Assembly: GCA_963854835.1 (NCBI GenBank) | Contig: OY978525.1 | Span: 64,326,907 to 64,390,906, forward strand | Length of the DNA stretch: 64,000 bases | DNA from: Megamerina dolium | Lineage: Eukaryota; Arthropoda; Insecta; Diptera; Megamerinidae | Direction of reading: 5' to 3' | Shown: positions 10,791 through 21,134 of the stretch, piece by piece | Numbering within the stretch: position 1 is the first letter of the stretch | Layout of the letters: every line of letters begins with the position of its first letter | The notes under the pieces: generated by a model | Databases searched by the model: none | The model's input: only the letters and a program-made list of their open reading frames with translations | What the model was told of the DNA's origin: nothing | Made by a program: the position numbers and the translations under genes

Positions 10791-10844
10791 CCTGGCTGGC
10801 TGAGCGTTACCCCAGCTGGAAAACAAAGGCACGCGTTACAGTAT

Positions 10845-11290
10845 AATGTCGTAAATAAGTCGCGAAAACTTGGCCACGATACATAATTGCTTGAGAAACA
10901 TGGAGTGTTACGTGGAGGTAATTGAATTGCGGGAAGGGCGTACTCAACATTTAAAACCGGGGTGTTGTGAGACGCTGGATGGGCCGTTATAGGAGAAGCT
11001 ACTAAAACGGTCAGATCGTGCTGGTGTGCGTTAATATTGGAGAGGCACCTAATATAAGCCACCTGGCACTCTGTGTATGCTTTCTATACCTCTTCTATTC
11101 CATCTACTACTTTTTCTTCAGAAATAATCGACTCCCATGTTTCTTGGCAACTATTCCATAGGGATTGGAATTCCTTTTTCTGAATTTCTAGGGAGAAAGT
11201 GCTGTGGGTATCATCACTAAGTATTTGGAAATACTTGTTAAATATATGAATTTCCTCCGCATCAGCTTTAAAACATTTGACGTTAGACAT
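10845..11290 (-). pseudogene. gag: BEL/Pao gag N-terminal part, copy 2
   Basis: Starts at ATG 11290 (MSNVKCFKADAEEI...) and shows the Pao gag N-terminal pattern with a helical EIQKKEFQSLWNSCQE segment. After a stop and frame change it reaches IQLPPRNTPCFSSNYVSW then FRDLFTTLY, the diagnostic LP.P.F.G.Y..W..F.D.F...v block, where the solo LTR interrupts it. Copy 3 (53135-53690) is clearly homologous (AKEIIEFNEYF, IQLPPCNTPYFSGDYVSW). Confidence 0.82.
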
Positions 11291-12754
11291 TTTCTGATTA
11301 ATCGGGATTAAGTTGGTTCGAAAGCAGTGCGCACGATTTACTGGAAATCCAAAATTGCAATTAAACTTGAGTATCAAGCGATTGCGTAACAATTGTTATA
11401 AATTTTTGTTTTTTTCTCAAATTCGCTTCGAAGAAATTAAAGGGATCAGCAGACCTTTTTTTTTCTTTACTGGGATCGTTTTACCTTATATGTTGAATTT
11501 TATGTATACTATTGAATATTATGTGGAGTATATAGAGAGAGAGAGAACAACCGAAATAAACAACTCTTACAATATCGTTGTTTGTGTGTAATGCAAAAAA
11601 TCGAAATGTGTTATTTATATTATTAGGGGTTTTGTAATTGCCAACTTACCAACTTACATATAAATGGCATATACAAAAAACTTGCGAAAATAACACAACG
11701 GGTGGAACGAGAAGCACAGCACTAAGATAAAATGCTGTATTAGAGATCAAGGGATTTTTGTTGTACGTACGTATGTACCTATTATATTCTTCTTGAGCAA
11801 CAATAAAAAATCAAAACCAATTTTATTTATTTATGGGATCAACACTTGTTGTATATATTTCTATATCAAAAATTTATACAGTACATAAATTAGTACATTA
11901 TTTGGAAATAAATACGCACGAACACTTTTTGATATATTTTATTTCGGGTGGTGTTAAGTGGGATTTTCAGAGTATGTATATGCGACATACTCTTTACCAA
12001 AACCAACCAACAATTCGTTTCAAAGCAATTTTCTTTTATTTAATGTTGGGTTTAAGGACCTCCAACGAAACAGAGGATGTAACAAAATCAAGCATTAAAT
12101 AAATACGTACTTACCTTACTTGTATGTATACACAAACAAGTATATTTTCCTCTATTTAAATTTTCAACCAATTTTGGCGGAATATGGCGGGATTAAACAA
12201 GCAAGAGTGTTTTATATATTGTTGTATATATTGTACATAAACACCTTATTTTTCATATACACATATATGCGAAAATAAGTATATTGGATGTGCAATGTAC
12301 ATACAAATTACACGCACAAATGTATCTTTCAAAATCCACTCAAAATTGGGAGGAACGATTTGCATATACCTGGATGGCAAGTTTGGAGCTTACCGATCCG
12401 GCTCGAAGGACCAATGTTTCAGCGGGGATCGAGCGGGAATGCCGGTGAGCTTGCTTCGATGTGGTGCACTTGCCTACAAGTCGTGTTGGTGGCATAGGTG
12501 TTGATGACAGTGACTGTGGCCGTTATTGTTGGCAACAATAAAACACGGACACTTCTATCTCACTTTTATATTTTTATGTATATTTGAACAATATTTAGCA
12601 CATAATTTCAATTGCTTATTAAATTTAAAAGTATATGTATAAGTAATTATATTGAGAACGAAAATATCGGTTTTTATTTGTTTTGCTGCTTCTTTCGAGT
12701 TAATCAAAAATAAGGAAGAATGTATTAGCACCAATTCTAACAAAAATTTTCAGG
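11291..12754. other. AT-rich region without recognisable gene
   Basis: Expected to hold the leader or 5' LTR of BEL/Pao copy 2, but I could not delimit an LTR or primer-binding site. Short frames at 12288-12504 match nothing known. The dispersed repeat R1 recurs at 12614-12735 (see 6083-6258). A (GA)n tract is near 11533-11546. Confidence 0.4.
12614..12735. repeat. Dispersed repeat R1, right copy
   Basis: The first 46 bases match 6083-6128 nearly perfectly (core TTAAATTTAAAAGTATATGT), and a second block (12690-12735) matches 6210-6258 with a few changes. Both copies are in the same orientation and bracket the BEL/Pao copy 2 region, but the rest of the two flanks does not align by eye. Confidence 0.65.
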
Positions 12755-13528
12755 ATAAGCCTGGAATTCTTGGACGAAAGCTAGGATCACTTTCATCCCG
12801 AAAGCAGGGAAAATAGCGGATCACACGTCCAAATCCTTTCGGCCCATATGCCTAATATCCTTCTTGCTAAAAGCAATGATAAAAATTATAGGTCAGTACA
12901 TCAGAGAAGTTTATCTTAAAGATACACCACTCTTACTGAAAAATATGCTTATCAGTCAGGCAAGTCGACTGAGACTGCAATTCATTGCCTAACAAGTAAA
13001 ATCGAACACGCATTAGAGGGTATAGAAATAGCTCTTTGTACATCGGTTGACATTACAAGAGCTTTCGAAAATGCTACTTTCAGGTCTATTGAGGAAGGTA
13101 TGGTCAGGAAGCAAATTCATAGACTGATCATAACATGGGTTCTTAATATGTTGAAAAACAGGACATTAATTTACGAAATGGGGACAGAAAAATTAATTGT
13201 CAAGTCAACCACGGGTTGTCCTCAAAGAGACGAAGTTCAGGGCTTTGCAGATGACTTAATAATTATGGTTAGAGGCAAATGTGGCTCTACCATAACAGAG
13301 CGCATGCAACTAGCTCTTGACATCACACAAGACTGGTGTCAAGAAAAAGAACTTTCGATAAACCCTAGCAAAACGACGCTATTACCCTTCACGAAGAGGA
13401 GGAGGTTGAATTTAGGGATCTTGAAGTTAAGTGAAACAGAACTAACAATTTCTGAGATGAAATATTTGGGAGTAATCCTGGATAAAACTCTTTCTTGGAA
13501 CAACCATTTAACAAGCATTGGAACAACC

Positions 13529-13530
<2 letters not shown>
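12755..13530 (+). pseudogene. LOA/R1-like LINE reverse transcriptase fragment
   Basis: Starts with a WxxARITFIPKAGK-like segment (broken), then YAYQSGKSTETAIHCL, the QYAYQxGKSTETALH block of R1/LOA/I-group LINEs, then a degraded DIEGAF motif (SVDITRAFENATF). An internal deletion joins TTGCPQR directly to VQGFADDLIIM, so the GVLSPLLW segment of the palm is missing while the FADD catalytic box is kept. The fragment ends at the (TA)n array in the thumb region ([16 protein letters not shown]). A 5'-incomplete, dead copy. Confidence 0.83.
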
Positions 13531-13602
<72 letters not shown>

Positions 13603-13628
13603 ACATATATATATATATATATAAACAC

Positions 13629-13685
<57 letters not shown>

Positions 13686-13769
13686 TATATATATACATAT
13701 ATATACATATATATATATACATACATATATATACATATATATATATACATATGTATATATATATATATA
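13531..13769. repeat. (TA)n array with ACAC/CATA variants
   Basis: About 240 bases of TA repeat with a short (AC)n tract. The Tc1-like element at 13770 begins at its right edge, and the array resumes at 15420 on the other side of the element. Confidence 0.97.
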
Positions 13770-15416
13770 CAGTGGCTCACAGCTTATTTCGTACAGTGTA
13801 TATATTTTTATGTACATGGCTGTAACATCGAAACTAAAAAACTTATCGATAAGTTTTGAATGTAGATGTCTGTGTATGTGTTTAGTAAACCTAATAAGAA
13901 AACGGGGAACCCCAAAAATTGTTCTTTTTGTCATGCAAGAAAGAAAAACTATTGATCAGCTGATTTTCAGCTCACATCTTATTTCGTACACAAACTTCAA
14001 TGTAAGTAAGTTTCATTCTGCCGCGCAGTTACAAAGTTTTTTTGAATTGTATGAGTTTTTGGACCTTTTTAACTATTATAACAATTTTTATTATTATTAT
14101 TTTAAATAGTTAAAGTGCTGTAAATTAAACATTTAGCGTTATGGGCGTCGTACAACGATGGAACAGCGTAAACTGGTAATTAACCATTTTAGGAAAGGTC
14201 AGAGTGTGCGAAAAATTGCTGAAATGACAAATTTAAGTGCCTCAACTGTCCAATACATCATTCAACGCTTCGTTCGCGAAAATCGGTTGGAGAACAAGGG
14301 CAGAGAAGCACCTAATAAGATTTTCAACGCATCAGACGAGCGTTATATTGTACGAAAAATTAAGAAAAATCCAAAGTTATCCGCTCCGAAGTTGGCTGCA
14401 GAGGTTCAGCGTGAAATAGGAAATCATCCAGTGCTGAAACTGTCCGACGTGTGCTGCGCAATCATGACTTGAACGGTCGAGTAGCCCGAAAGAAACCATT
14501 CATTTCAAAAATGAATATACAACGCCGACTTGACTCCGCCAAAGAGCATATTATTAAGACTCCTGCGTTCTGGAATACCGTTATTTTCGCGGATGAGTCT
14601 AAGTTTAATATTTTTGGTTCGGACGGAATGTCATATGTTTGGCGTAAAGCGAATACCGAGCTAAACAAGGAGAACCTTAAGCCCACAGTGAAGCATGGTG
14701 GCGGTAGCGTGATGGTTTGGGCCTGTATGTCAGCAGCCGGAGTAGGTGAATTGGTTTTTATTGAGGGGACAATGGACAAAATGAAGTACCTCGAGATTCT
14801 GAAAAACAATTTACTTCAAAGTGCAGACAAACTGGATTTGCGGGATGAATTTCGGTACTACCAAGATAATGACCCAAAACATAAATCTGGGATTGTGCAA
14901 TCTTGGCTTATTTGGAACTGCCCACACTTGATGTCTCCACCACCACAGTCACCTGACATGAATGTGATTGAAAATCTTTGGTCTATTTTGGACAATAAAA
15001 TAAGAACACACAAGATTTCTAATAAGCAAGACCTAAAGAAGGTACTGATGGAGGAATGGAAAAAAATCACACCAGACATCACTCAAAAATTGGTGGATTC
15101 AATGCCAAATAGACTCCAGGCTATCATTAACGCTAAGGGATGTCATACTAAATATTAAAATCAACTTACTTTGTTTTTAGTTTGAACTTAAAGAGACTGT
15201 ACGAAATAAGCTGTGACATGAATTTTCCTATTTTATTCTTATTTTATTTTTTTATAGTGTCAAACACTAAAATTTTGAAAAAGTAAATTTTGGAAAATAA
15301 AAAACAAACCTTCCTTTCAAAAATGGCATTTATATTTTGTTCAAATTTTTGCTATATTAGGAATTACGACTGCAGCAATTTTTAAACTGTCACTGTACGA
15401 AATAAGCTGGGAGCCA

Positions 15417-15419
<3 letters not shown>
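13770..15419 (+). mobile_element. Tc1-like transposon family A, copy 1, full length
   Basis: TA-flanked (13768-13769 and 15420-15421) element of 1650 bp inside a (TA)n array. The ends are CAGTGGCTCACAGCTTATTT and, reversed, CAGTGGCTCCCAGCTTATTT. The motif CTTATTTCGTACA recurs internally at about 13979-13991 and, inverted, at 15196-15208, giving an IR/DR arrangement with two motif copies per end. Copy 2 is at 35345-36995 (-) and differs by only about 1-2 percent by eye. Confidence 0.93.
14158..15158 (+). pseudogene. Tc1-like DD34E transposase, frameshifted (copy A1)
   Basis: Domains in order: paired-like helix-turn-helix (HFRKGQSVRKIAEMTNLSAS, then a second HTH with KNPKLSAPKLA), then catalytic blocks FADESKFNIFGSDG, KHGGGSVMVW, YQDNDPKHKS and SPDMNVIENLW. 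These provide the D,D and E. The frame breaks at the A-run 14421-14423, where copy A2 has one extra A. A further one-base deletion lies upstream near 14145, so the annotated start 14158 replaces a slightly earlier ATG. The C-terminus ends normally (KGCHTKY, stop at 15156-15158). Confidence 0.9.
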
Positions 15420-15453
<34 letters not shown>

Positions 15454-15537
15454 TATACATATATACGCACATATATATATATACATACGCACGCACGCAC
15501 GCACACACACACACACACACACACACAAATTTTTTTT
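15420..15537. repeat. (TA)n, (ACGC)n and (AC)n microsatellite
   Basis: TA repeats continue from the Tc1-like element, then pass into GCACGCACGCACGCAC and a pure (AC)n run ending at about 15526, followed by T-rich sequence. It separates Tc1 copy A1 from the mariner to the right. Confidence 0.95.
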
Positions 15538-15558
15538 CATAGCAAACCAAAAATTCAT

Positions 15559-16557
15559 TTATTTGAAGTATTTGCCCTCACTAGTTATACATTTTCCCCA
15601 TCTTTCGGGCAATTTGTGTAGCTCGTCAAGCCATTTTCCGACGTCTTCATACGAATCGAAGTGGTGTTCGGCGAACGCGTGACCCATCGACGAAAAGAGG
15701 TGATAGTCTGAAGGGGCCAGGTCTGGTAAATAAGCGGGATGAGGTAGCACCTCCCAATTGAGTGTGTCCAAGTAGTTTTGGACCAGTTTTGACGTGTGCG
15801 ATGGGGCGTTGTAGTGGAAAAAAATCAGCTTCTCATGTCTTTGTTCATAACCAGGCCTTTCTTCACCCAAAGCACGGCTCAATTTCACTAGTTGTTGGTG
15901 GTAACGGTGAGCATTGACAGTTTCACCAGGTTTCAAGAGCTCGTAGTAGATGACACCCTACTGATCCCACCAAACGCACAGCATCGTCTTGCGTCCAAAG
16001 CGATTTGATCTTGGAGAAGAAGTTGCTGGTTGGCCGGGATCGACCCACGATTTTTTTCGTTTAGGATTCTCAAAGTATATCTACTTTTCATCGCAAGTCA
16101 CCACAAGATGCAGGAACGACTTTCTTTTTTCTCTAGCAAGCAAAATTTCGTATGTGTTTTGGCGTCGCTCGATCTGCCTATCGTTCAATTCATGGGGTAC
16201 CCATTTTCCAAATTTTTTGACCTTCCCCATGGCTAGTAAACGTATGGAAATGGCTTGTTGAGTAACACCTAACTGTTCGGCAAGCATTTTTTGTAATTGG
16301 GTGTCGTCCTCATTCAAAAGAGCCTGCAAATCATGGTGCTCAACTTTTCTGGGTCTATTTTCACGCTTCTTGTCACTCAAGTCAAAATGCCCTTCTTTCA
16401 ACCCACGAAACCAGTCTCTGCAAGTGGTTTCCGATAGCGCCCTGTCACCATAGGCCTCCACAAGCATTCGATGCGACTCAGCAGCAGATTTCTTTAAATT
16501 GAAGCAAAAAAGTAAAGCTTCCCGCTTATGCTCTTTTTCTGGCACGAAACTAGACAT
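15559..16557 (-). pseudogene. mariner DD34D transposase, two stops and lost catalytic Asp
   Basis: A single frame of 333 codons runs from ATG 16557 to 15559, with stops at 16081-16083 and 15958-15960. The N-terminal HTH is typical (SSFVPEKEHKREALLFCFNL, TTCRDWFRGLKEGHFDL). The core keeps VTCDEK and LPDLAPSDYHLFSSMGHA. The second catalytic site reads FFHYNAPSHT, where mariners have HDNAPSHT, so the Asp is replaced by Tyr. About 17 residues (the WFASK...FFWRGI stretch) are missing before HKLPERW. Terminal repeats are not recognisable. It is a dead mariner of the mellifera-like type. Confidence 0.9.
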
Positions 16558-16559
16558 GA

Positions 16560-16730
16560 TTATACGAGGAAAAATGTATGTTGTTGTATGAAATCACTGA
16601 TGATGTTTACTAATTGATTTAAACAGGTGTCGAACTCATAAAAAAAAGTATGTATAGTCGACAATAGCTCAATATGCTCACTAACCATCACCATCTACGA
16701 GCAAACAGCGGATTCAAGTTTGTAAACCTC

Positions 16731-16731
<1 letters not shown>
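16560..16731. other. 5' flank of the mariner, no gene seen
   Basis: Presumably the 5' untranslated region and terminal repeat of the mariner, but no matching inverted repeat was found near 15530-15560. It ends at a (TA)n array. Confidence 0.4.
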
Positions 16732-16776
<45 letters not shown>

Positions 16777-16857
16777 ATATATATATATATATATATATCT
16801 ATATCTATATATATATATATATATATCTATATATATATATATATATATATATCTATA

Positions 16858-16918
<61 letters not shown>

Positions 16919-17070
16919 ATATATATATATATATATATCTTTATATATATATATCTATATATATATATATCTATATATATATCTATATATATATATATAT
17001 CTATATATATATTTTTTTTTTTTTTTATATATATATCTATATCTATATCTATAAATTTATATATATATAT
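16732..17070. repeat. (TA)n array
   Basis: About 340 bases of TA with ATCT variants. The left LTR of gypsy-1 begins directly at 17071, and the TA array resumes at 22981 after the right LTR, so gypsy-1 inserted inside the array. Confidence 0.98.
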
Positions 17071-17508
17071 TGTTACGTTTTTATTCTGTGAGCGTTTAAT
17101 TCTATTTGAATTATCTTGTTCGATCACTGGATTCTGTTAATAATAACTGCAACACTTATTTTATACAACTATATACAGCAACAATTTATTTAAAAAACTC
17201 TATTTACAATCAACTCTGTTTATAATCAACTATTTACAATAACACTTTAATGTACTAGCAACTTTTGCCTCTGTATAGATGTTTGCGCATTCACGTTCGG
17301 AATTCGATTGATTGTCAATTCTCAACACTGGCTCTATTTATACTCTGTTGGCAACACCCTAGAATCTTCCTTTATCGAGATTCTTCTCTTCCTTTCTCGT
17401 TGGCTTGTTCTGGTTATCGCTCATTTCTTTTTGTTGACATTCGTTTCGATGCTGCCAATAGTGTCAGTCACAATAGTGATGAGTAATCAACTATCGATAC
17501 TCGTTACA
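17071..17508 (-). repeat. gypsy-1 3' LTR
   Basis: Minus-strand LTR opening TGTAACGAGTATCG and closing CGTAACA. A TATAAATAG box is on the minus strand at 17334-17342 and an AATAAA signal at about 17187-17192 (TTTATT on plus). The box marks the likely U3/R promoter, and the signal the R polyadenylation site. It is identical by eye to the right LTR. Confidence 0.96.
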
Positions 17509-17521
17509 CTGCCCTCCTCTT
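17509..17521 (-). promoter_or_regulatory. gypsy-1 polypurine tract
   Basis: Minus strand AAGAGGAGGGCAG lies immediately upstream of the 3' LTR. It would prime plus-strand DNA synthesis after RNase H cleavage. The same tract is at 30659-30671 in gypsy-2. Confidence 0.85.
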
Positions 17522-17546
17522 AACCTTGTTCGTCCCGAACAAGTTT

Positions 17547-20500
17547 TTATACTTCCCCTCGATATGGCGCAAGTCGCTCTAAGTGCACTACTTTAAACTT
17601 TGCTCTTTTATTCCAGGCACGTTGAATACGATATACTACGTCATTTATCTTTGCTATAATCTCATATGGTCCTTCCCAATGAGTCTGTAGTTTAGGGGAC
17701 AGGCCTTTCTTTCGTTGTGGATTATGAAGCATTACAAGCTCTCCTTCATAGAACCCTTTTGAATTTGCTTTCAAGTCATACCTGGCCTTCATCTTATCGC
17801 TTATCATCTGCGACCGCTCTCTGATGAACTGATGTACTTCATCCAACTGTTCCCGCTTTTCGCTAGTATAATTACCTTCGGTTGATCTCGTTGGTGTTAC
17901 AACTCCAAATTTTAAATCAGCTGGCAGTCTTAACTCGTTTCCAAAAATTGCCATTGCCGGTGTAGTAGCCGTCGTATCATGTTGTGCGCATCGATATGCC
18001 ATGAGGAACATTGGTATATGTACATCCCAGTCTCTTTGGTATTTATCTACGACTTTTCTCAAATATTCCTCCAAGGTACGGTTAAATCGTTCTACCATGC
18101 CATCAGATTGTGGATGCAAAGGTGTTGTACGAGTTTTGTATATACCCAGCATACGGCATATCTCTTGGAATACAACTGATTCGAAATTTCGACCTTGGTC
18201 TGAGTGTAACTCCATCGGTACACCAAAACGAGTAACCCATTGGTTGACGAATACATCCGCAACTTTACTAGCTTCCTGATTTGGAATGGGGTATACTTCA
18301 GGCCATTTACTGAAGTAATCTATAACCACCAGAACATACTTGTTTCCTGCGTTGCTTATTGGAAATGGCCCAGCTATGTCCATAGCAATTCGCTCAAATG
18401 GAGCACCCACGGTGTATTGGTGCATCTTACCTCGACTTTTCTTAGTGGGACCTTTGGCCATTGCACATTGCTTACACTTCCGAATCCAATCAGCGACATG
18501 GTCATGACATCCAACCCAATAAAATCGTTTCTTTATTTTCTCGACGGTTTTGGTGATTCCCAAATGCCCTCCACTGGAGGCATTGTGATACTCAGCTATC
18601 ACTTCATTTATTCTCACCTTGGGTACCACTAGAAGATCATTAGTGATTTTTCCATCCTCACTTTCCCATTCTCGGAATAAACATCCGTCTCGTAAGTGCA
18701 GGCTTTGCCACTGCGCCCAGTATGCCTTTGCTATTGGACTCTCATTAGCCATTTCTTGCCAATCTGGACGTATGCCCTGCTCCTTGTATTCCATAATCTT
18801 TACGAGATCTGGGTCGTTCCGCTGATCTTCTTGCACTCGTTCGGTGGTCCATGACTCCTCCGGCAATATATTCGTAAGTCGTATGTCGACAATGTGCTCC
18901 TTGCTTTCCACTCGAGAACAATGTTTACATTCCATTTTGCAAGGACGACGAGATAGAGCATCCGCGTTGCCGTGATGTCCTCCTTTACGATGTTCGATGG
19001 TAAAATCATAACTCTGCAGCCTTTCAATCCAGCGCGCCAATTGTCCTTCTGGGTTTTTAAATTGCAATAACCACCTTAGCGCTGAGTGGTCAGTTCGTAG
19101 ATGAAATGACTGACCGTACAAGTATTTATGGAAATACTTTACACATTCCAGTATTGCGAGCAACTCTCTTCGTGTGACACAGTAATTTCTTTCTGGCTTC
19201 GACAGGATTTTACTGTAGTATGCTATTACTTTTTCTTGCCCGTCTATGATCTGAGAGAGCACACCACCTATTCCATAGCCACTCGCATCTGTGTCCAACA
19301 CAAACTTTTGACCAGGTACTGGATACGCTAATATTGGTGCTGAACAGAGTTTTTCTTTCAGCTGTTCGAATGCTTTCTGTTGGTCCTCGCCCCACACAAA
19401 TGGTTTGTTCTTTCTTGTCAACTCATGCAGACTGCTGGCGATGTTTGCAAATCCAGGAACAAATCGTCTATAGTAGGTGCATAAGCCTAGGAAGCTTCTT
19501 AGCTCGTGAAGATTCGACGGAATAGGCCATTCTTGAACTGCTGCTACTTTCTCCTCGTCGGTATGTACCCCTTCTGTTGTTACTTTATGACCAAGATATT
19601 TAACTTCTTGCCTGAAGAGTGAACACTTTTTCATATTCAGTTTAAGCCCTGCTGATTGTATACGCTCAAATACTTCTTTCAACTTTTCCAGGTGGTCGTT
19701 AAAATCTTTTCCCATCACAATAATGTCATCGAGGTACACCAAGCACGTTTTCCAGTGTAGTCCTCTGAGTACACGCTCCATCAAACGTTCGAAAGTAGCT
19801 GGCGCATTGCATAAACCAAATGGCATGACTGTAAATTGCCATAGACCATCGCCAATACTGAAAGCTGTTTTCTCTTTGTCTTCCTTACCAAGTTCCACTT
19901 GCCAGTAGCCACTTTGCAAATCAAGAGTTGAGAACCACTTCGCACCAGATAGTGTGTCCAGAGTGTCATCGATTCTTGGCAGTGGATAGCTGTCTTTTTT
20001 CGTAATATCATTTAGCTTTCTGTAATCCACACAGAATCGAGTACTTCCATCCTTCTTCTTTACCAGCACAACTGGTGAACTCCATGGACTCGCTGATGGT
20101 TCAATAACACCTTGTTTCTGCATATCGGAAATCAGCTTAATGGCTTCGTCTCTTTTGGCCAATGGAACTCGTCGTGGTGTTTGACGAATTGGTCTAGAAT
20201 CACCGGTGTCAATGTGATGCTTCACGATGGTTGTTCGTCCTCCAGTTTTTCCATTTGAAGAGAAGATTGAACTATACTTCTCCAATAGTTGTAGAGCCTT
20301 TTCTTTTTGCTGGTTGGTAAGCACACCTGCCCATTCTTCCATCTGTGCTTTTATTTCCGCTCTGACAGTTCCTGATCTTCCACTTTTTATCGACGAACCC
20401 TTTTCGCAGTCTACTACGGCAGTAACTTCCTGGCAATGACCAATAACCATTCCTTTCTTCACAACTGTAGATGTATTAGTTGGATTTAATATTCGCACCG

Positions 20501-21134
20501 GTACTATTCCATTTTCTTTAGGTTCTACTAACGTCCTACCAAGTACGATGTTTTTATTTTGTATTTCTTTATCTGCTTCCACCACCCACAACTTGCCTGT
20601 CCCATCATCCACATTCATCTGTGCCCATATCACCGCTTCTGATTTTGCTGGAACCTCTTGGCGTTGACATGCCAGTACTCGTTTGATGTTCCCACTACGC
20701 TTGTAACCGATGTTCAATGGTAGTTCGACATTTGCATAGCGCAGTATCCGTTGATTTAAATCTAACGTAAATCCGTTGTCAATCATAAAATCAACACCAA
20801 TTATTACGTCATCGATGATGTCGGCCACAATGAATTCATGTTCCCATGAGCAATTTCCAATAGATACTCGTTTCTTTATCTTGCCCAGAATTTGTGCATC
20901 CTCACCCGTTGCTGTACGCAATTTTATTCCCATTAAAGGCTCAAACTTCTTTACCAAATCGCTCTTGATTATCGAATGTGATGCACCAGTATCCAGGGTT
21001 AACATGAATTCCATATTGTCCAATTTTCCATCAATAGTCAAGCTGCTTGGCACACGCTGTAGTTGTGAAATGTGAATGATGGGGCAACCCACTGTTGGAG
21101 TCAGTTCACGCCCCGCTGAACTGACTCGATTTAG
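17547..21134 (-). CDS. pol: gypsy-1 Pol polyprotein (PR-RT-RH-INT)
   Basis: Open frame of nearly 1200 codons with no stop, in the -1 frame relative to gag and open back to 21152. It has no convincing ATG near its start, so expression by frameshift is likely. Numbering from codon 21092: protease LTLDTGASHS near residue 31; RT with FCVDYRKLND, FSTLDLQSGYWQ, MPFGLCNAPATFERLM and YLDDIIVM; RNase H with FVLDTDASGYGIGGVLSQ and YCVTRRELLA; integrase HHCC domain (HNASSGGHLG ... CKQCAMAKG) and D,D,E core (IAMDIAGPFP, LHSDQGRNFES, HPQSDGMVERFN). The C-terminal tail ends HLERLAPYRGEV. All catalytic residues are in place. The usual gypsy Pol length is about 1000-1200. Confidence 0.96.
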   Translation of the reverse strand, partial: LNRVSSAGRELTPTVGCPIIHISQLQRVPSSLTIDGKLDNMEFMLTLDTGASHSIIKSDLVKKFEPLMGIKLRTATGEDAQILGKIKKRVSIGNCSWEHEFIVADIIDDVIIGVDFMIDNGFTLDLNQRILRYANVELPLNIGYKRSGNIKRVLACQRQEVPAKSEAVIWAQMNVDDGTGKLWVVEADKEIQNKNIVLGRTLVEPKENGIVPVRILNPTNTSTVVKKGMVIGHCQEVTAVVDCEKGSSIKSGRSGTVRAEIKAQMEEWAGVLTNQQKEKALQLLEKYSSIFSSNGKTGGRTTIVKHHIDTGDSRPIRQTPRRVPLAKRDEAIKLISDMQKQGVIEPSASPWSSPVVLVKKKDGSTRFCVDYRKLNDITKKDSYPLPRIDDTLDTLSGAKWFSTLDLQSGYWQVELGKEDKEKTAFSIGDGLWQFTVMPFGLCNAPATFERLMERVLRGLHWKTCLVYLDDIIVMGKDFNDHLEKLKEVFERIQSAGLKLNMKKCSLFRQEVKYLGHKVTTEGVHTDEEKVAAVQEWPIPSNLHELRSFLGLCTYYRRFVPGFANIASSLHELTRKNKPFVWGEDQQKAFEQLKEKLCSAPILAYPVPGQKFVLDTDASGYGIGGVLSQIIDGQEKVIAYYSKILSKPERNYCVTRRELLAILECVKYFHKYLYGQSFHLRTDHSALRWLLQFKNPEGQLARWIERLQSYDFTIEHRKGGHHGNADALSRRPCKMECKHCSRVESKEHIVDIRLTNILPEESWTTERVQEDQRNDPDLVKIMEYKEQGIRPDWQEMANESPIAKAYWAQWQSLHLRDGCLFREWESEDGKITNDLLVVPKVRINEVIAEYHNASSGGHLGITKTVEKIKKRFYWVGCHDHVADWIRKCKQCAMAKGPTKKSRGKMHQYTVGAPFERIAMDIAGPFPISNAGNKYVLVVIDYFSKWPEVYPIPNQEASKVADVFVNQWVTRFGVPMELHSDQGRNFESVVFQEICRMLGIYKTRTTPLHPQSDGMVERFNRTLEEYLRKVVDKYQRDWDVHIPMFLMAYRCAQHDTTATTPAMAIFGNELRLPADLKFGVVTPTRSTEGNYTSEKREQLDEVHQFIRERSQMISDKMKARYDLKANSKGFYEGELVMLHNPQRKKGLSPKLQTHWEGPYEIIAKINDVVYRIQRAWNKRAKFKVVHLERLAPYRGEV

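Larger units (their letters stand above)
8382..10840. mobile_element. Probable solo LTR with 4-bp duplication, interrupted by mariner
   Basis: The insertion begins TGTAACACGCG and ends CACGCGTTACA, so it has TG...CA ends in a short inverted repeat, flanked by GTAT at 8378-8381 and 10841-10844. Removing it rejoins the gag phrase ...LYR-NNPRLSP of BEL/Pao copy 2. Without the mariner at 8711-10006 it is about 1.16 kb, contains no recognisable coding domain, and has AATAAA-type signals (for example 8450-8500 and 10630-10640). A solo LTR of a Ty3/gypsy-like element is the simplest reading. A non-autonomous inverted-repeat transposon is the alternative. Confidence 0.6.
6790..11290 (-). mobile_element. 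BEL/Pao gag-region copy 2, heavily nested
   Basis: Only gag-type sequence is recognisable, on the minus strand, in the correct order: N-terminal gag (11290 down), LPP...Y-V-S-W...FRDLF block, KLYHLL block, WSDFDAFL block and zinc knuckles. It is cut by a probable solo LTR (8382-10840) and by a SINE (7376-7766), each with its own target-site duplication. The same family occurs on the plus strand at 53134-54300 (copy 3), which shares phrases such as WSDFDAFLT. No LTR or pol is identified. Confidence 0.8.

Noticed and set aside
12288..12504. Overlapping short ORFs as host gene exons
   Set aside because: Two frames are equally open, without codon bias or domain. Unsupported.
15530..16700. Terminal inverted repeats for the mariner at 15559-16557
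   Set aside because: Sequences on the two sides do not pair by eye. The element ends may be eroded.
18240..18632. Plus-strand ORFs inside gypsy-1 and gypsy-2 (for example 18240-18632 and 31390-31782)
   Set aside because: Shadows of the minus-strand pol frame. Their conservation between the two elements follows from the pol conservation.
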